Part shown: positions 26,595 through 35,080 of the stretch, piece after piece
How positions within the stretch are numbered: the first letter of the stretch is position 1
Layout: every line of letters begins with the position of its first letter
Assembly (NCBI RefSeq): GCF_000314005.1
Contig: NZ_JH980292.1
Location: forward strand, 4,790,598-4,854,597
DNA: 64,000 nucleotides
Direction: 5' to 3'
Source: Spirulina subsalsa PCC 9445
Lineage (GTDB): Bacteria; Cyanobacteriota; Cyanobacteriia; Cyanobacteriales; Spirulinaceae
The notes under the pieces: generated by a model
What the model saw: the letters and a program-made list of their open reading frames with translations, nothing else
What the model was told of the DNA's origin: nothing
Database searches by the model: none
Made by a program: the position numbers and the translations under genes

Positions 26595-26810
26595 ACGGGA
26601 TGCCCGTAAGCCCTCGTCTTTCAAGCGAGGGTTAGACTGTACAAAAACAATCCCGTAATTGTCGCCAAGCTAGACGACGATATACCAAAAAGCATTGAAG
26701 AGTAAGCAGACAGCGACAAGGCTTCTTCTTGAAGTGATTTGTGAACTCACGAGTGTCAGGGATTAGCAGAAGATGCCCCCACCTCGCCCTAGGCAGGTGG
26801 GGAGAGCTTG
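26595..26810. mobile_element. Palindrome-bounded IS200/IS605-like remnant (MITE-like)
   Basis: Two hairpins bound about 200 bp with no open frame: CCCTCG...CGAGGG at 26611-26631 and a longer stem CCCCACCT...AGGTGGGG at 26777-26802 with an inner GCC/GGC step. The CCC(N)...GGG form matches the end hairpins of the tnpB elements elsewhere in this window. It is probably a non-autonomous derivative or a decayed element. The rest of 26584-26862 shows nothing recognisable. Confidence 0.55.
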
Positions 26811-26862
26811 ATTAAGAATTGATAGTTGATAATTCGTTTCCCTACGGATCACGATAAAAGCG

Positions 26863-27297
26863 TTAAACCTCAGTTGGCTTAACCTCCGGTAAACTGGTTT
26901 CCAACTTCAAACAATTGCGACCATTCACTTGTAGGCGGTATTCCACCTTATCCATTAAACGGTTCATAATGAGCCAGCCATACCCCCCCTCCTGCTTATC
27001 ATCAGGATTCGGTGGTAAATAAGTGGACAGGTCAAAACCATTGCCATGATCCCAAATTTCCAGGGCCACATCTCGCTCATCTAGCTCTAAGCGTAGTAAT
27101 ACCGGGAGATCCGGCTTGTCTCGATGGGCATGACGCACGACGTTGGAATAAGCCTCCACCAAGGCTAATCGTAAACGATTAGACTGGCGTGGCCACTCCA
27201 CGGAGTCGCCGAGTTCAATTTGTAGACAGTCAAGCAACCAACGCTCAACTACGGCTAAAAACTTGAGATCACTTGGTACATTTAGCTCTGTTTTCAT
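26863..27297 (-). CDS. RsbW-like anti-sigma/serine kinase (HATPase_c_2)
   Basis: 144 residues with the GHKL ATP-binding fold of RsbW/SpoIIAB proteins. The N-box is ALVEAYSNVVRHAH, the G1 region WDHGNGFDLSTY and the lid end GGYGWLIMNRLMDKVEY. It starts 4 bp after the stop of a REC-GAF-PP2C phosphatase gene, so the two are co-transcribed and translationally linked. In partner-switching systems this kinase phosphorylates an STAS antagonist that the phosphatase dephosphorylates. No STAS protein is encoded next to them here. Confidence 0.88.
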   Translation of the reverse strand: MKTELNVPSDLKFLAVVERWLLDCLQIELGDSVEWPRQSNRLRLALVEAYSNVVRHAHRDKPDLPVLLRLELDERDVALEIWDHGNGFDLSTYLPPNPDDKQEGGYGWLIMNRLMDKVEYRLQVNGRNCLKLETSLPEVKPTEV

Positions 27298-27301
27298 GCA
27301 G

Positions 27302-29017
27302 CTACAGAACCTCCAGAAATAGAATCGTTTGGTCGTCTTCTTGAACTTGATTGGTACATTCGCGAAAACGATTAAGTAAACTATCGAGATTAAATGTCTG
27401 AGGTTCTTGGAGAATTAACTGCCAAAGTCCCTCCTGACCCAGCATTGGATTGTGTGAACTATTCGAGTTCCCAGAATCAGTCCCCTGACTTGAGGGGGGA
27501 ATTATAGTCGCTTCTGTAATTCCATCACTGGTGAGCAGAAAAATATCGCCTGAATTTAATGTCATTTCTCCCGCTTTTGCTTTCCAAATCGGTAAGATGC
27601 CCACTGGAACCCCCCGCACGGTCAGATACTCCGGTTGGACGGTTTCGTTGACCGTTACCTGATCTATCGTACTCTGGTGATGCCACAACATGGGGTAAAT
27701 ATGACCCGCGTTGGCGTAAACCAGATGGCGAGTTTCTGGGTTATAGCGGGCGAGAACCATGGTAATGAAGCAATTCGTACTGAATAAGTCCTCATTCATG
27801 GTCTGATTGAGATTCCGCATCACCACATCGGGTTCTGGTGAACCTTCTTGGGAGAGTTCCCGTCGCAAAATCGAGATGGCACTAGCCATAAAGAGGGCGG
27901 CGGGAACTCCTTTCCCGGATACATCTCCCACGGCAAGCCATACATCTCCTTGGGGGTGAACATAGACTTCAAAGAAATCCCCCCCAACTTCCCGGGCCGG
28001 ATAGCAACTGGCCTGTACTTTGACATTTTTGGTTTCGCCCCAACTCTGACGGAGCAGGTTATGCTGAATTTGCCGGGCGACGGCCAGTTCAGCGCGCATT
28101 TTTTCGGCTTGTTCTTGCGTCCGTTGATAGAGTTTGGCTTGGGAGATGGCTAAGGCGGCTTGTTCGGCTACGGATTGGATGAGGCTAATATCTTCCTCGC
28201 TCCAAGGAATCAAGGCGTTTTGTTGGTTGAGATATAAAACGGCTAGAATCTGCTGTTGTACGGTGAGGGGAATGGCTAGGTGCAAGCCTCCCTCTCGATT
28301 AGCTCGCCCTTCAGTTTGGGTTTCTTGGGTGGCTAGAACGGTCTTGAGCAGGGTTTCTACTTCCGGGGAGAGGGGAGGAGGAGCAGCTTCTTCTGTGTCG
28401 TTTTCAGGAGGTGGGAGGGCTGGATAGAGAAAGCATTCACTCCCGAGTTGATTGTCTTCAACGGGTTTGAGAATGCCCTGATCGGCTTGAAATTTTTCCC
28501 CGATGGTCTTGACGATGGTTTTAAGCATATTCTGGTAGTCGAGGGACTCCCGAATGGTGCTGGTCACCACGTTGAGGATTTCTTCCCGCCGCAGAGCGCG
28601 ACTGAGTTCGTTGGTTCGTTGTTTGAGAACTAAGTAGGTTTCTGAGGCTTGTTGAACGGTTTCTTTTAGTTTTTCGGGATTCCAGGGCTTGGTAATGTAT
28701 TTGAAGACTTTCCCTGAGTTGATGGCATCTACTAGGTCTTCTACATCGGTGTATCCGGTTAACAGAATCCGAATGGTGTCTGGAAAGCGATCAACGGTTT
28801 TACTGAGGAATTCGGTTCCGTTCATGACGGGCATCCGTTGATCGGAGATGATCACGGCCATTTCGCCTTCTTGTTCTAGGGTGTCGAGGGCGCTTAAAGC
28901 TCCGTCAGCCCGAAATACATTAAAGTCCCGCCGAAAGGTACGGTAAAGCAGATCTAAGTTATCAGGTTCATCATCCACCACCATTAATTTTAGTTTTTTG
29001 GGGCTTACCTGACTCAT
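27302..29017 (-). CDS. Response-regulator PP2C phosphatase (REC-GAF-SpoIIE)
   Basis: 571 residues. The receiver (about 10-130) has the acidic pair D-D-E, phospho-acceptor D59 in ISDQRMPVM and the lysine of KYITKPWNP. A GAF domain covers about 155-300. A SpoIIE/RsbU-type PP2C domain follows, with metal-binding residues visible in VGGDFFEV, GDVSGKGVPAALFMA, TSDGITEA and EDDQTILFLEV. Phosphorylation of the receiver would control phosphatase activity on an STAS-type partner. The downstream RsbW-like gene supports a partner-switching module. The sensor kinase that feeds D59 is not adjacent. Confidence 0.93.
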   Translation of the reverse strand: MSQVSPKKLKLMVVDDEPDNLDLLYRTFRRDFNVFRADGALSALDTLEQEGEMAVIISDQRMPVMNGTEFLSKTVDRFPDTIRILLTGYTDVEDLVDAINSGKVFKYITKPWNPEKLKETVQQASETYLVLKQRTNELSRALRREEILNVVTSTIRESLDYQNMLKTIVKTIGEKFQADQGILKPVEDNQLGSECFLYPALPPPENDTEEAAPPPLSPEVETLLKTVLATQETQTEGRANREGGLHLAIPLTVQQQILAVLYLNQQNALIPWSEEDISLIQSVAEQAALAISQAKLYQRTQEQAEKMRAELAVARQIQHNLLRQSWGETKNVKVQASCYPAREVGGDFFEVYVHPQGDVWLAVGDVSGKGVPAALFMASAISILRRELSQEGSPEPDVVMRNLNQTMNEDLFSTNCFITMVLARYNPETRHLVYANAGHIYPMLWHHQSTIDQVTVNETVQPEYLTVRGVPVGILPIWKAKAGEMTLNSGDIFLLTSDGITEATIIPPSSQGTDSGNSNSSHNPMLGQEGLWQLILQEPQTFNLDSLLNRFRECTNQVQEDDQTILFLEVL

Positions 29018-29388
29018 TCACTCACTCCGGTTTGTGGTTTTAGACTCAACTGTTTGAGGACTCAACAAGAATCAAGGGGTGAACAAGAGAACATCCCGAA
29101 TCGATGAATCCGGATTCATTTGATTGTTGTCTAAGCCAAGCCCCTGACAGACTATCTCGGAATCGGATACAACGGTTTCAAGTTGGATCAATGTTCGGTT
29201 CGAGTTTTAACGGGATTTTTAGGGGTTTTTATTGTCCGTTATGTCTATCAGTGGCTCTAGAGCAATGGGTTCAGTGGACTGACTGAGGATCTAGAGCGGT
29301 TGCTGAGACTCTCTTATTTTACCAAAAAGCTGGCGAGAGTTACGCTGGAATCGGAAAAGGTGGACTCTGAGAAGGTTTGAGGGGGGTA
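29018..29388. promoter_or_regulatory. Intergenic region upstream of the phosphatase gene
   Basis: 371 bp without a convincing gene. It contains a perfect 16-bp palindrome ATGAATCCGGATTCAT at 29104-29119 and two GACTCAAC boxes near 29043 and 29058. All lie within about 100 bp upstream of the phosphatase gene and could be control sites. The 60-codon plus-strand frame here has no family resemblance. Confidence 0.4.
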
Positions 29389-30054
29389 TTAGCAAACTAG
29401 ACCGGAACGAAGGGCGCGGACGGCGGCTTGGGTTCGGTCGTCGGCGCAGAGTTTGTTTAAGATGTTGCGCACATGGGTTTTTACGGTGCCAACGGTGATG
29501 TAAAGGTCTTGGGCGATGTCGGCGTTGCTGTAGCCGTTGACGATGAGTTGTAGAACTTCGAGTTCTCGTTCTGTTAGGCCGTAGTTGGGGGGATCGTTAC
29601 TGGGGGGGGTGGTGCTGGCTTTGGCTTGACTGAGGACTATTTGCGCGATCGCCGGATCAATCCAAGCGTTCCCTTGATGAGTTGCCCGAATCGCCTCCAT
29701 CAGCAGGTCAAATTTAATGTCTTTCATACAGTAAGAATCTGCCCCAGCCCCAAAAGCCGCCATGACGGCCTCTTCTTGGTCTTGTAGGGTCAAAATGAGG
29801 ATTTTGGTGGCGGTTTTATCCACCGCTAAAGACTTGAAGCGACGAGTCAATTCAATCCCATCAATACCCGGCAGACCAATATCTACAATACCCACATCCG
29901 GCCGTTGAGTTTGCAGCAACTTCAAGCCATCTGTCCCGTTGGTTGCTTCTCCGACATATTCAATCCCACTCTCACGGAGAAAGGCGGTTTTCAGTCCGAC
30001 CCGAGTTAAATCATGGTCTTCGACAAGGGCAACCCGAATACGACTCATTGGCAA
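29389..30054 (-). CDS. NarL/FixJ-type response regulator
   Basis: 221 residues. The receiver has the acidic E-D-H cluster at the N terminus and phospho-acceptor D58 in VGIVDIGLPGIDG, with the lysine in CMKDIKFD. The LuxR-type output reads LTERELEVLQLIVNGYSN then VGTVKTHVRNILNKL. A second in-frame ATG two codons later (MSRIRVALVEDH) may be the true start. It is closely related in layout to the regulator at 693-1427 but lacks an adjacent kinase gene. It may work with the REC-phosphatase system upstream in the same region. Confidence 0.9.
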   Translation of the reverse strand: MPMSRIRVALVEDHDLTRVGLKTAFLRESGIEYVGEATNGTDGLKLLQTQRPDVGIVDIGLPGIDGIELTRRFKSLAVDKTATKILILTLQDQEEAVMAAFGAGADSYCMKDIKFDLLMEAIRATHQGNAWIDPAIAQIVLSQAKASTTPPSNDPPNYGLTERELEVLQLIVNGYSNADIAQDLYITVGTVKTHVRNILNKLCADDRTQAAVRALRSGLVC

Positions 30055-30129
30055 TTTTCTAAATTTCGCTTGGTGAACTGTTCCTCATTCTAACAGATTG
30101 GCGGAGTATCTCTGGGGAGAAGATTGATT

Positions 30130-30165
30130 TTTCCGGTTGTGGTAGGGGAATCCCACAAGCGGAAA
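30130..30165. promoter_or_regulatory. Long inverted repeat upstream of the NarL-type regulator
   Basis: TTTCCGGTTGTGG pairs with CCACAAGCGGAAA with one mismatch and a 10-base loop. It lies 76-111 bp upstream of the regulator start and next to a mobile element. It could be an operator, or a terminator for transcription from the element. Confidence 0.45.
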
Positions 30166-30180
30166 GGAATAGTCGATTTG

Positions 30181-30983
30181 TTGAACCTCCCATCGCTGAA
30201 AGCGAGGGATTCCCATATAGACTCTTATCTAGACCGAAGTCCCCGACAGAACGCCATTACTGGGCTGTTTGACCACGGGCGCACCGACCGCAGTTAATCC
30301 ACGCTGTTTTACTACTGACTCCATCACAGAGTTGATGGGCTAACTTGAAATAGTAATCCTTTCTTCTGTTGGCTACGGCTTCATGTAATAGAGCGATCCG
30401 ATGCTGTAGTTTCTGCCATTTATTAGACCCTTTGTCTTTATTTTTAAGCCTTCTTTGTAGTAATTTAATCTTACGCCGTGCTTTATCTAAAAACTTCATG
30501 TTCCTCTTGAAGCGAGGAAAACCTAGTCCCTTGCTTTTCATGTCGTTAAACGCCCGCTCCAATTTCCGCAATGTTTGCTGCATCGCTTGGGCATTACCAG
30601 ACTTCAGGAAATCGTTAGTCTTTTTAGCTTGGGTTAGATTGGCAGATTGAGTAGGGTAGTTAGGATATTCAAAGGGAGCAACAATATATTCAGAACGAAT
30701 AGAGCAAGCGTTAACCTGACAACTACGACTGTTATACCAAAGCTTTCTTTGGGCCAAAGCATAGTTCCAAACAGATTGGCAGACAGTTAAATTTAATTCG
30801 ATCTTCTCTGTCTGCTCTTTGGTTGGAATTATCTTATAGTTGTAAGTAAGGTTAAGCATTCAATTCTTGCTCATTGTTAGTAAGATTATAGCACAATTTT
30901 ACAATTTGGGGTATGCTGTTGTAATATGTCGTAATTCATCCCGTCGATAAAATCGAGGGTCTTCTTCCGACGATCAAGATAAT
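30181..30983 (-). mobile_element. Internally deleted IS200/IS605-type element
   Basis: Both ends match the intact element at 61748-63104, but the copy is 803 bp against 1357 bp. Hairpins occur at both ends: CCCATCGCTGAAAGCGAGGG near 30188 and CCCGTCGATAAAATCGAGGG near 30938. Two internal deletions account for the size difference. It should be non-autonomous for the RNA-guided nuclease but could still move if a transposase acts on its ends. Confidence 0.85.
30257..30859 (-). pseudogene. tnpB: tnpB with two internal deletions
   Basis: 200 codons remain of the 394-codon gene at 61796-62980. One deletion removes 282 bp (94 codons) in frame between two ACTTC pentamers and takes out the wedge and part of the RuvC-I region, including the catalytic Asp. 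A second removes about 272 bp including the RuvC-II Glu and the zinc finger and shifts the frame, so the protein ends SSKTAWINCGRCARGQTAQ. No nuclease activity is expected. Confidence 0.9.
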
Positions 30984-31002
30984 TGATAATTAAACGTTGA
31001 GC

Positions 31003-31542
31003 TTAGGCCTTCAATTTCTCGCTATGTTCGACTAAACTCTGGGCAAATTGATCAAAACGTTGAGCCAATTTCTCGTCTAATAGTTTGCCTTCGGGACTGA
31101 AGACTTGCCAAGCTTGACCGATGGCAATTTGTTCAGGAATCACCCAAGCATGAACCCAGCGCATGATCACCCGCACATCGTTTAAGGCGTTACTGTTCGC
31201 TTGTCCGCCTAAAACACTAATCACTCCGGTTACTTTCCCGGCTAAATGCTCAAAACTCATCAAATCTAAGACGTTTTTGAGGACACCACTCACGCTGCCA
31301 TGATATTCCGGGGTGGCTAAAATTATCCCATCGGCTTCCTCAAAGGCTTGTCTTAAGCGGGTGACATCGGGATAGTCGGGATAGTCTTCTCCGCCATTAC
31401 AAAAGGGGAGATTTAACTGGCGGATGTCTAAAAGGTTCATCTCGGCACCGAGTGCCTCAATTCGCTGTGCAGCTTGCTTTAAGGCTAAGGCACTATAGGA
31501 GTCTGGGCGTAAACTGCCACTAATACCAACAATTTTGACCAT
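31003..31542 (-). CDS. NADPH-dependent FMN reductase family protein
   Basis: 179 residues with the flavodoxin-like fold of the NADPH:FMN/quinone/chromate reductases. The phosphate-binding loop GISGSLRPDSYS opens the protein and LATPEYHGSVSGVLKNVLDL is the family flavin-contact signature. It is cytosolic and probably reduces FMN, quinones or metal oxyanions. It stands alone, divergent from the pilin gene. The exact substrate is not predictable. Confidence 0.88.
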   Translation of the reverse strand: MVKIVGISGSLRPDSYSALALKQAAQRIEALGAEMNLLDIRQLNLPFCNGGEDYPDYPDVTRLRQAFEEADGIILATPEYHGSVSGVLKNVLDLMSFEHLAGKVTGVISVLGGQANSNALNDVRVIMRWVHAWVIPEQIAIGQAWQVFSPEGKLLDEKLAQRFDQFAQSLVEHSEKLKA

Positions 31543-31756
31543 GTTTGTGTTTTCAGTGTTTGCTTATATAAAGTCGTAATGAGTACGCTTAAGTTAACAC
31601 AAAAAGGGGGAAGGGGTCAAATCAAGGGCAGAACTCATTTTTTGCTGTTTGTATGACTGTTTACTTGTTAAATGATTAAGTTTTGTCACAACGCTCTAAA
31701 AATTGGGAATCGGGCGTTGTAGTTAATCTAAAAACGACAAGGGGAGGGTAGAGGTG

Positions 31757-32326
31757 ATGAATAGGAATTGGAAAACCCGCTTTCTCGGTCAGTGTGCGCA
31801 CCAAGGACAAGGTTCAGCCGGATTTACGCTGATTGAATTATTGGTGGTGGTGATTATTATTGGTATTTTGGCATCGATTGCTTATCCTTCGATGTTGGGA
31901 CAGGCGAATAAGGCGAAACAGGCTGAGGCGAAAATGAATATTGGGGCGATTAATCGGGGGCAACAGATGTATTTTGTGGCGTCTGGGATTTATGCGAGTC
32001 GCTTAAGTGAATTGGGGATGGGGATTCAAGCGCAGACGGAGAATTATCGTTATGCGATCGCCTCTAAAGATGGGGGCGAAAGTGTCGCCAACTGGGCAGC
32101 CCCTAGAAAGCCCACATTACGGGCTTATATTGGTCTAGCAGGCACGGGTTTAATTGATGCGGACTGGGGGGAAGTTCTCACCATTACGACGGTTTGTGAG
32201 TCCAATAAACCTATCATTCCCACAGATGCGGAATTGCAAAATACAGCCCCTAATGGCGGTGGGGTCAATATTGGCTGCAATCAACCCCCGTTTAATAATT
32301 ATCGTGGAGGGTTTAGTTCTTTGTAG
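31757..32326 (+). CDS. Type IV pilin-like protein
   Basis: 189 residues from the ATG at 31757, behind a strong purine-rich ribosome-binding site (GGGGAGGGTAGAGG). The prepilin site is GSAG-FTLIELLVVVIIIGI, with E at +5 of the mature protein, so it should be cleaved by PilD. The globular part has two pairs of cysteine-like positions near the C terminus (TVCESNKP and IGCNQPP) that could form a disulfide. A 22-residue basic leader precedes the site. It may serve as a pilus subunit or minor pilin for motility, adhesion or DNA uptake; a comEC gene is elsewhere in the window. Confidence 0.88.
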   Translation: MNRNWKTRFLGQCAHQGQGSAGFTLIELLVVVIIIGILASIAYPSMLGQANKAKQAEAKMNIGAINRGQQMYFVASGIYASRLSELGMGIQAQTENYRYAIASKDGGESVANWAAPRKPTLRAYIGLAGTGLIDADWGEVLTITTVCESNKPIIPTDAELQNTAPNGGGVNIGCNQPPFNNYRGGFSSL

Positions 32327-32460
32327 GGAGTCGGGAACGGGGAATAGGGAATAGGGAGTAGGGAATAAGTCTGAATTCCTCGTCTCCCCTGCTCCTCTGC
32401 TCCCCTGCTCCCCTGCCCCCCTGCTCCCCCTCTCCCCTTCCCCCCGTTCCCCACTCGTTG
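32327..32460. repeat. Heptamer repeats, G-rich then C-rich
   Basis: GGGAATA/GGGAGTA/GGGAACG units are followed by CCCCTGCT-type units. This is the same kind of degenerate heptanucleotide repeat as at 12396, 14745, 38771 and 41536. No gene is seen. Confidence 0.8.
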
Positions 32461-32484
32461 ATTCAGTGTGGGAGGATGTCATGG

Positions 32485-33486
32485 ATGACTGTTTACGTTG
32501 ACAATATGAACGAGCAACAAAGACTAACTCTTCCCGTAATGGGGTGTGGAACTTGGGCTTGGGGGAATCGTCTCCTCTGGGACTATGATCCGAGTATGGA
32601 TGAAGAACTGCAACGGGTGTTTAACTTGTGTGTGAGTCGGGGTGTCACCTTGTTTGACACGGGGGACTCTTACGGCACAGGGAAACTCAAGGGACAGAGT
32701 GAGAAACTCCTCGGACGCTTTGCCCAAGCCTATCAAGGGGTGAATCAGGAGAAAATCCGTATTGCGACCAAATTGGCGGCCTATCCTTGGCGTTGGACAC
32801 GGGGGGCAATGGTGGGCGCTGGGAAGGCTTCGGCGCAACGTTTGGGTCGTCCGGTGGATTTGGTGCAGATGCACTGGTCTACGGCCAATTATGCCCCGTG
32901 GCAGGAGTGGGCGTTATTGGACGGTTTGGGGGACTTGTACGAACAGGGAGTCGTGCAGGGGGTGGGATTGTCTAATTATGGTCCCAAACGCCTGGGCAAG
33001 GTGCATAAACGCTTTCAGGAGCGGGGTATTCCCATCACGAGTTTACAGGTGCAGTATTCTCTACTCTCAACTTATCCGGTGACGACGTTGGATTTAAAGG
33101 CGGTGTGTGATGAGTTGGGGATTCAATTGATTGCCTATAGTCCTTTGGGGTTGGGTTTGTTGACGGGGAAATATAAACTGGGGGGACAGTTGCCGTCGGG
33201 TTTACGGGGGTTTCTCTGTCGGCAATTATTACCGGGGATTCAACCCTTGTTAGATACATTAGGAGCGATCGCACAACAGCGAGAGAAAACGATGGCACAA
33301 GTCGCCCTCAATTGGTGCATCTGCCAAGGGACTATCCCCATTCCGGGGGCTAAAACCGTCCAACAAGCGGAGGAAAATTTAGGGGCGCTAGGATGGTTTT
33401 TAGATGGGGGGGAACAGGAGGAATTAAATCGCACGGTAGCCCGTTTAGATAAACAAATGGTGCAGAATATTTTCCAGACTCGGTGA
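32485..33486 (+). CDS. Aldo/keto reductase
   Basis: 333 residues from the ATG at 32485, which has GGAGG nine bases upstream; an ATG at 32506 is also possible and a TTG at 32458 is unlikely. The fold is a TIM barrel: MGCGTWAWGN starts it, TLFDTGDSYGTGK carries the Asp/Tyr of the catalytic site, ATKLAAYPW the Lys, and LVQMHWS the His. The C-terminal IPGAKTVQQAEENLGALGW segment binds NADP(H). It probably reduces aldehydes or ketones. The gene is followed closely by a solo insertion-end hairpin and rdgB. Confidence 0.88.
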   Translation: MTVYVDNMNEQQRLTLPVMGCGTWAWGNRLLWDYDPSMDEELQRVFNLCVSRGVTLFDTGDSYGTGKLKGQSEKLLGRFAQAYQGVNQEKIRIATKLAAYPWRWTRGAMVGAGKASAQRLGRPVDLVQMHWSTANYAPWQEWALLDGLGDLYEQGVVQGVGLSNYGPKRLGKVHKRFQERGIPITSLQVQYSLLSTYPVTTLDLKAVCDELGIQLIAYSPLGLGLLTGKYKLGGQLPSGLRGFLCRQLLPGIQPLLDTLGAIAQQREKTMAQVALNWCICQGTIPIPGAKTVQQAEENLGALGWFLDGGEQEELNRTVARLDKQMVQNIFQTR

Positions 33487-33530
33487 ACTCCCCCACTCTA
33501 CTTAGGGGAGGGGGAGTTCCCGGCAATTTC
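33482..33530. repeat. Solo IS200/IS605-type end hairpin
   Basis: GTGAACT, then a CTCCCCC...GGGGGAG stem, then AGTTCCCGGCAAT. The flanks match those of the end hairpins of the tnpB element at 44980-46350 (GTGAACT at one end, AGTTCCCGGCAAT at the other). It begins inside the last codon of the aldo/keto reductase gene and may also act as that gene's terminator. Confidence 0.65.
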
Positions 33531-33546
33531 ATTGAAACAATATCCC

Positions 33547-34131
33547 ATGAAAAAATTAATTGTCGCCACCAGTAACCCCGGCAAACTGCGGGAACTGCAA
33601 AAATACTTACAAGGGGAGGAGTGGGAATTAGCCCTGAAACCGGAGGAGTTAGACATTGAGGAAACCGGAACTACCTTTGCGGAGAATGCCGCGTTAAAGG
33701 CTTCCCAAGTTGCCCAGGCCTTGGGGGAATGGGCGATCGCGGATGATTCAGGATTAGCCGTAGATGCCCTTGATGGCGCGCCCGGGGTCTATTCTGCTCG
33801 TTATGGTCAAACGGACTCAGAACGGATAGAACGGCTGTTAAATGCCCTAGAAAATAACCCTCAGCGCAAGGCTCAATTTATTTGCGCGATCGCCCTTGCT
33901 CGTCCCAATGGTGCGATCGCCCTCACCGTCGAGGCCAGTTGTGCGGGGGAAATTGCCCTCACTGCGAGAGGAGAAAACGGCTTTGGCTATGATCCCATTT
34001 TCTATGTTCCCGCCCTCGGTCTAACTTTTGCCGAAATGTCCCCAGAGACAAAACAAAGTATTAGTCATCGTGGCAAGGCTATTCAGTTATTTTTGCAGAA
34101 ACTGGGAGATTCAGGAATCAGGAATAGATAG
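33547..34131 (+). CDS. rdgB: Non-canonical purine NTP pyrophosphatase RdgB
   Basis: 194 residues from the ATG at 33547; an upstream TTG adds five residues. The Ham1 signature is clear: ATSNPGKLRELQKYL near the N terminus, TFAENAALKA, and the metal site ADDSGLAVDALDGAPGVYSARY. ENGFGYDPIFYVP and SHRGKAIQLF close the active site. The enzyme hydrolyses dITP, XTP and ITP to monophosphates and so protects DNA and RNA from deaminated purines. It is cytosolic. Confidence 0.95.
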   Translation: MKKLIVATSNPGKLRELQKYLQGEEWELALKPEELDIEETGTTFAENAALKASQVAQALGEWAIADDSGLAVDALDGAPGVYSARYGQTDSERIERLLNALENNPQRKAQFICAIALARPNGAIALTVEASCAGEIALTARGENGFGYDPIFYVPALGLTFAEMSPETKQSISHRGKAIQLFLQKLGDSGIRNR

Positions 34132-34291
34132 GATCTGCTGAATATCCCTCTAAGCAGTGTTACTAGGACTTTTAGCCGTTTATACCCAATTAAATAGACT
34201 TGAGGGCAAAAACCTGAATTTCCCCCGTTCCCCGTTCCCCAAATCTTCCCCTACTAGGGAGACTTTAATCGGTATGATTGTCTATTAATGT

Positions 34292-35080
34292 TTACTGCTT
34301 CAGGGTGGCTAGGATGATTAAAATTAGACCTAGTATGGCCTCAATACTATACCGTAAACTGGGGGAATATCGGCGCTGGTGTAGAACCCGAAATTCCCCG
34401 TTAAATCCTCGGGATTGTAAGCCTAATACGGAGGCGCGATAGTTTTCTAAGGTGCGGTGTAACAGTTGAGTTATTAATAATCCTAAACTGCGTAAACTGG
34501 TGTTAAAAGAACGGTAGCCAAAGCGGGCATTTTGTGCTAAAAATAGCGCATTGGCTGTGTCCATTAAAAGAAAAATAAAGCGATACATTAACAGCAATAA
34601 GTCAAGGATTAAGGGAGGACATTTTAGGTTTTGTAAAAGGCGGAGAAGTTCAATCAGGGGGATGGTGAGGAGGATAAAGTATAAACAGGAGGTGAGGGCG
34701 ATCGCACGACTGAGAATTTCCCCGGCCTGTTGGACTCCCTGTTGGCTGATGTAGAGGTAAAATCCCCCCAAAGCAAACCCTTGCCAGATGTCCTCCTGTA
34801 TCTCCCCGATTTGGGAGAGAGACACCCCACTGAGGACTAAGGGGGGTAAACTCAACAGCGCGAATCCTAGGGGAAGACTTAATAATTTTCCGTAGAGGGG
34901 CAGGGGCATTCCCCCATAAACCACAATCCACACCCCCACCCAAAGGGTAATCAACCACTGGAGGGGGGGCGGTGCCATGTAGCCTAGGATAAAAAGGGCG
35001 ATCGCAAACCCTAACTTATGTTCTGGGGGTAAACGTCGTAAACGGTTGGTATAGGCGAATTGCGCTAAATGCAAAGACAT
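34292..35080 (-). CDS. cbiQ: ECF transporter transmembrane component, CbiQ family
   Basis: 262 residues from the ATG at 35078-35080 ([20 protein letters not shown]); an upstream start adds six residues within the preceding gene. Five or six hydrophobic helices are visible, and the coupling motifs are present as ENYRASVLGLQSRGF, equivalent to the Ala-Arg-Gly segments that contact the ATPases. Its start overlaps the stop of mmsA by one base (TAATG), so translation is coupled. In cyanobacteria such lone T components pair with unlinked ATPase and substrate proteins for cobalt, nickel, biotin or other vitamins; the substrate here is unknown. Confidence 0.85.
   Translation of the reverse strand: MSLHLAQFAYTNRLRRLPPEHKLGFAIALFILGYMAPPPLQWLITLWVGVWIVVYGGMPLPLYGKLLSLPLGFALLSLPPLVLSGVSLSQIGEIQEDIWQGFALGGFYLYISQQGVQQAGEILSRAIALTSCLYFILLTIPLIELLRLLQNLKCPPLILDLLLLMYRFIFLLMDTANALFLAQNARFGYRSFNTSLRSLGLLITQLLHRTLENYRASVLGLQSRGFNGEFRVLHQRRYSPSLRYSIEAILGLILIILATLKQ

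Noticed and set aside
25272-26624. Long arginine/serine-rich frames on the minus strand across the Uma2 genes
   Set aside because: They are antisense to the 21-bp repeats and the conserved Uma2 core and have no independent signals.
29104-29286. A 60-codon plus-strand frame upstream of the phosphatase gene
   Set aside because: Its composition is unremarkable and its start lies on a palindrome in a probable control region.
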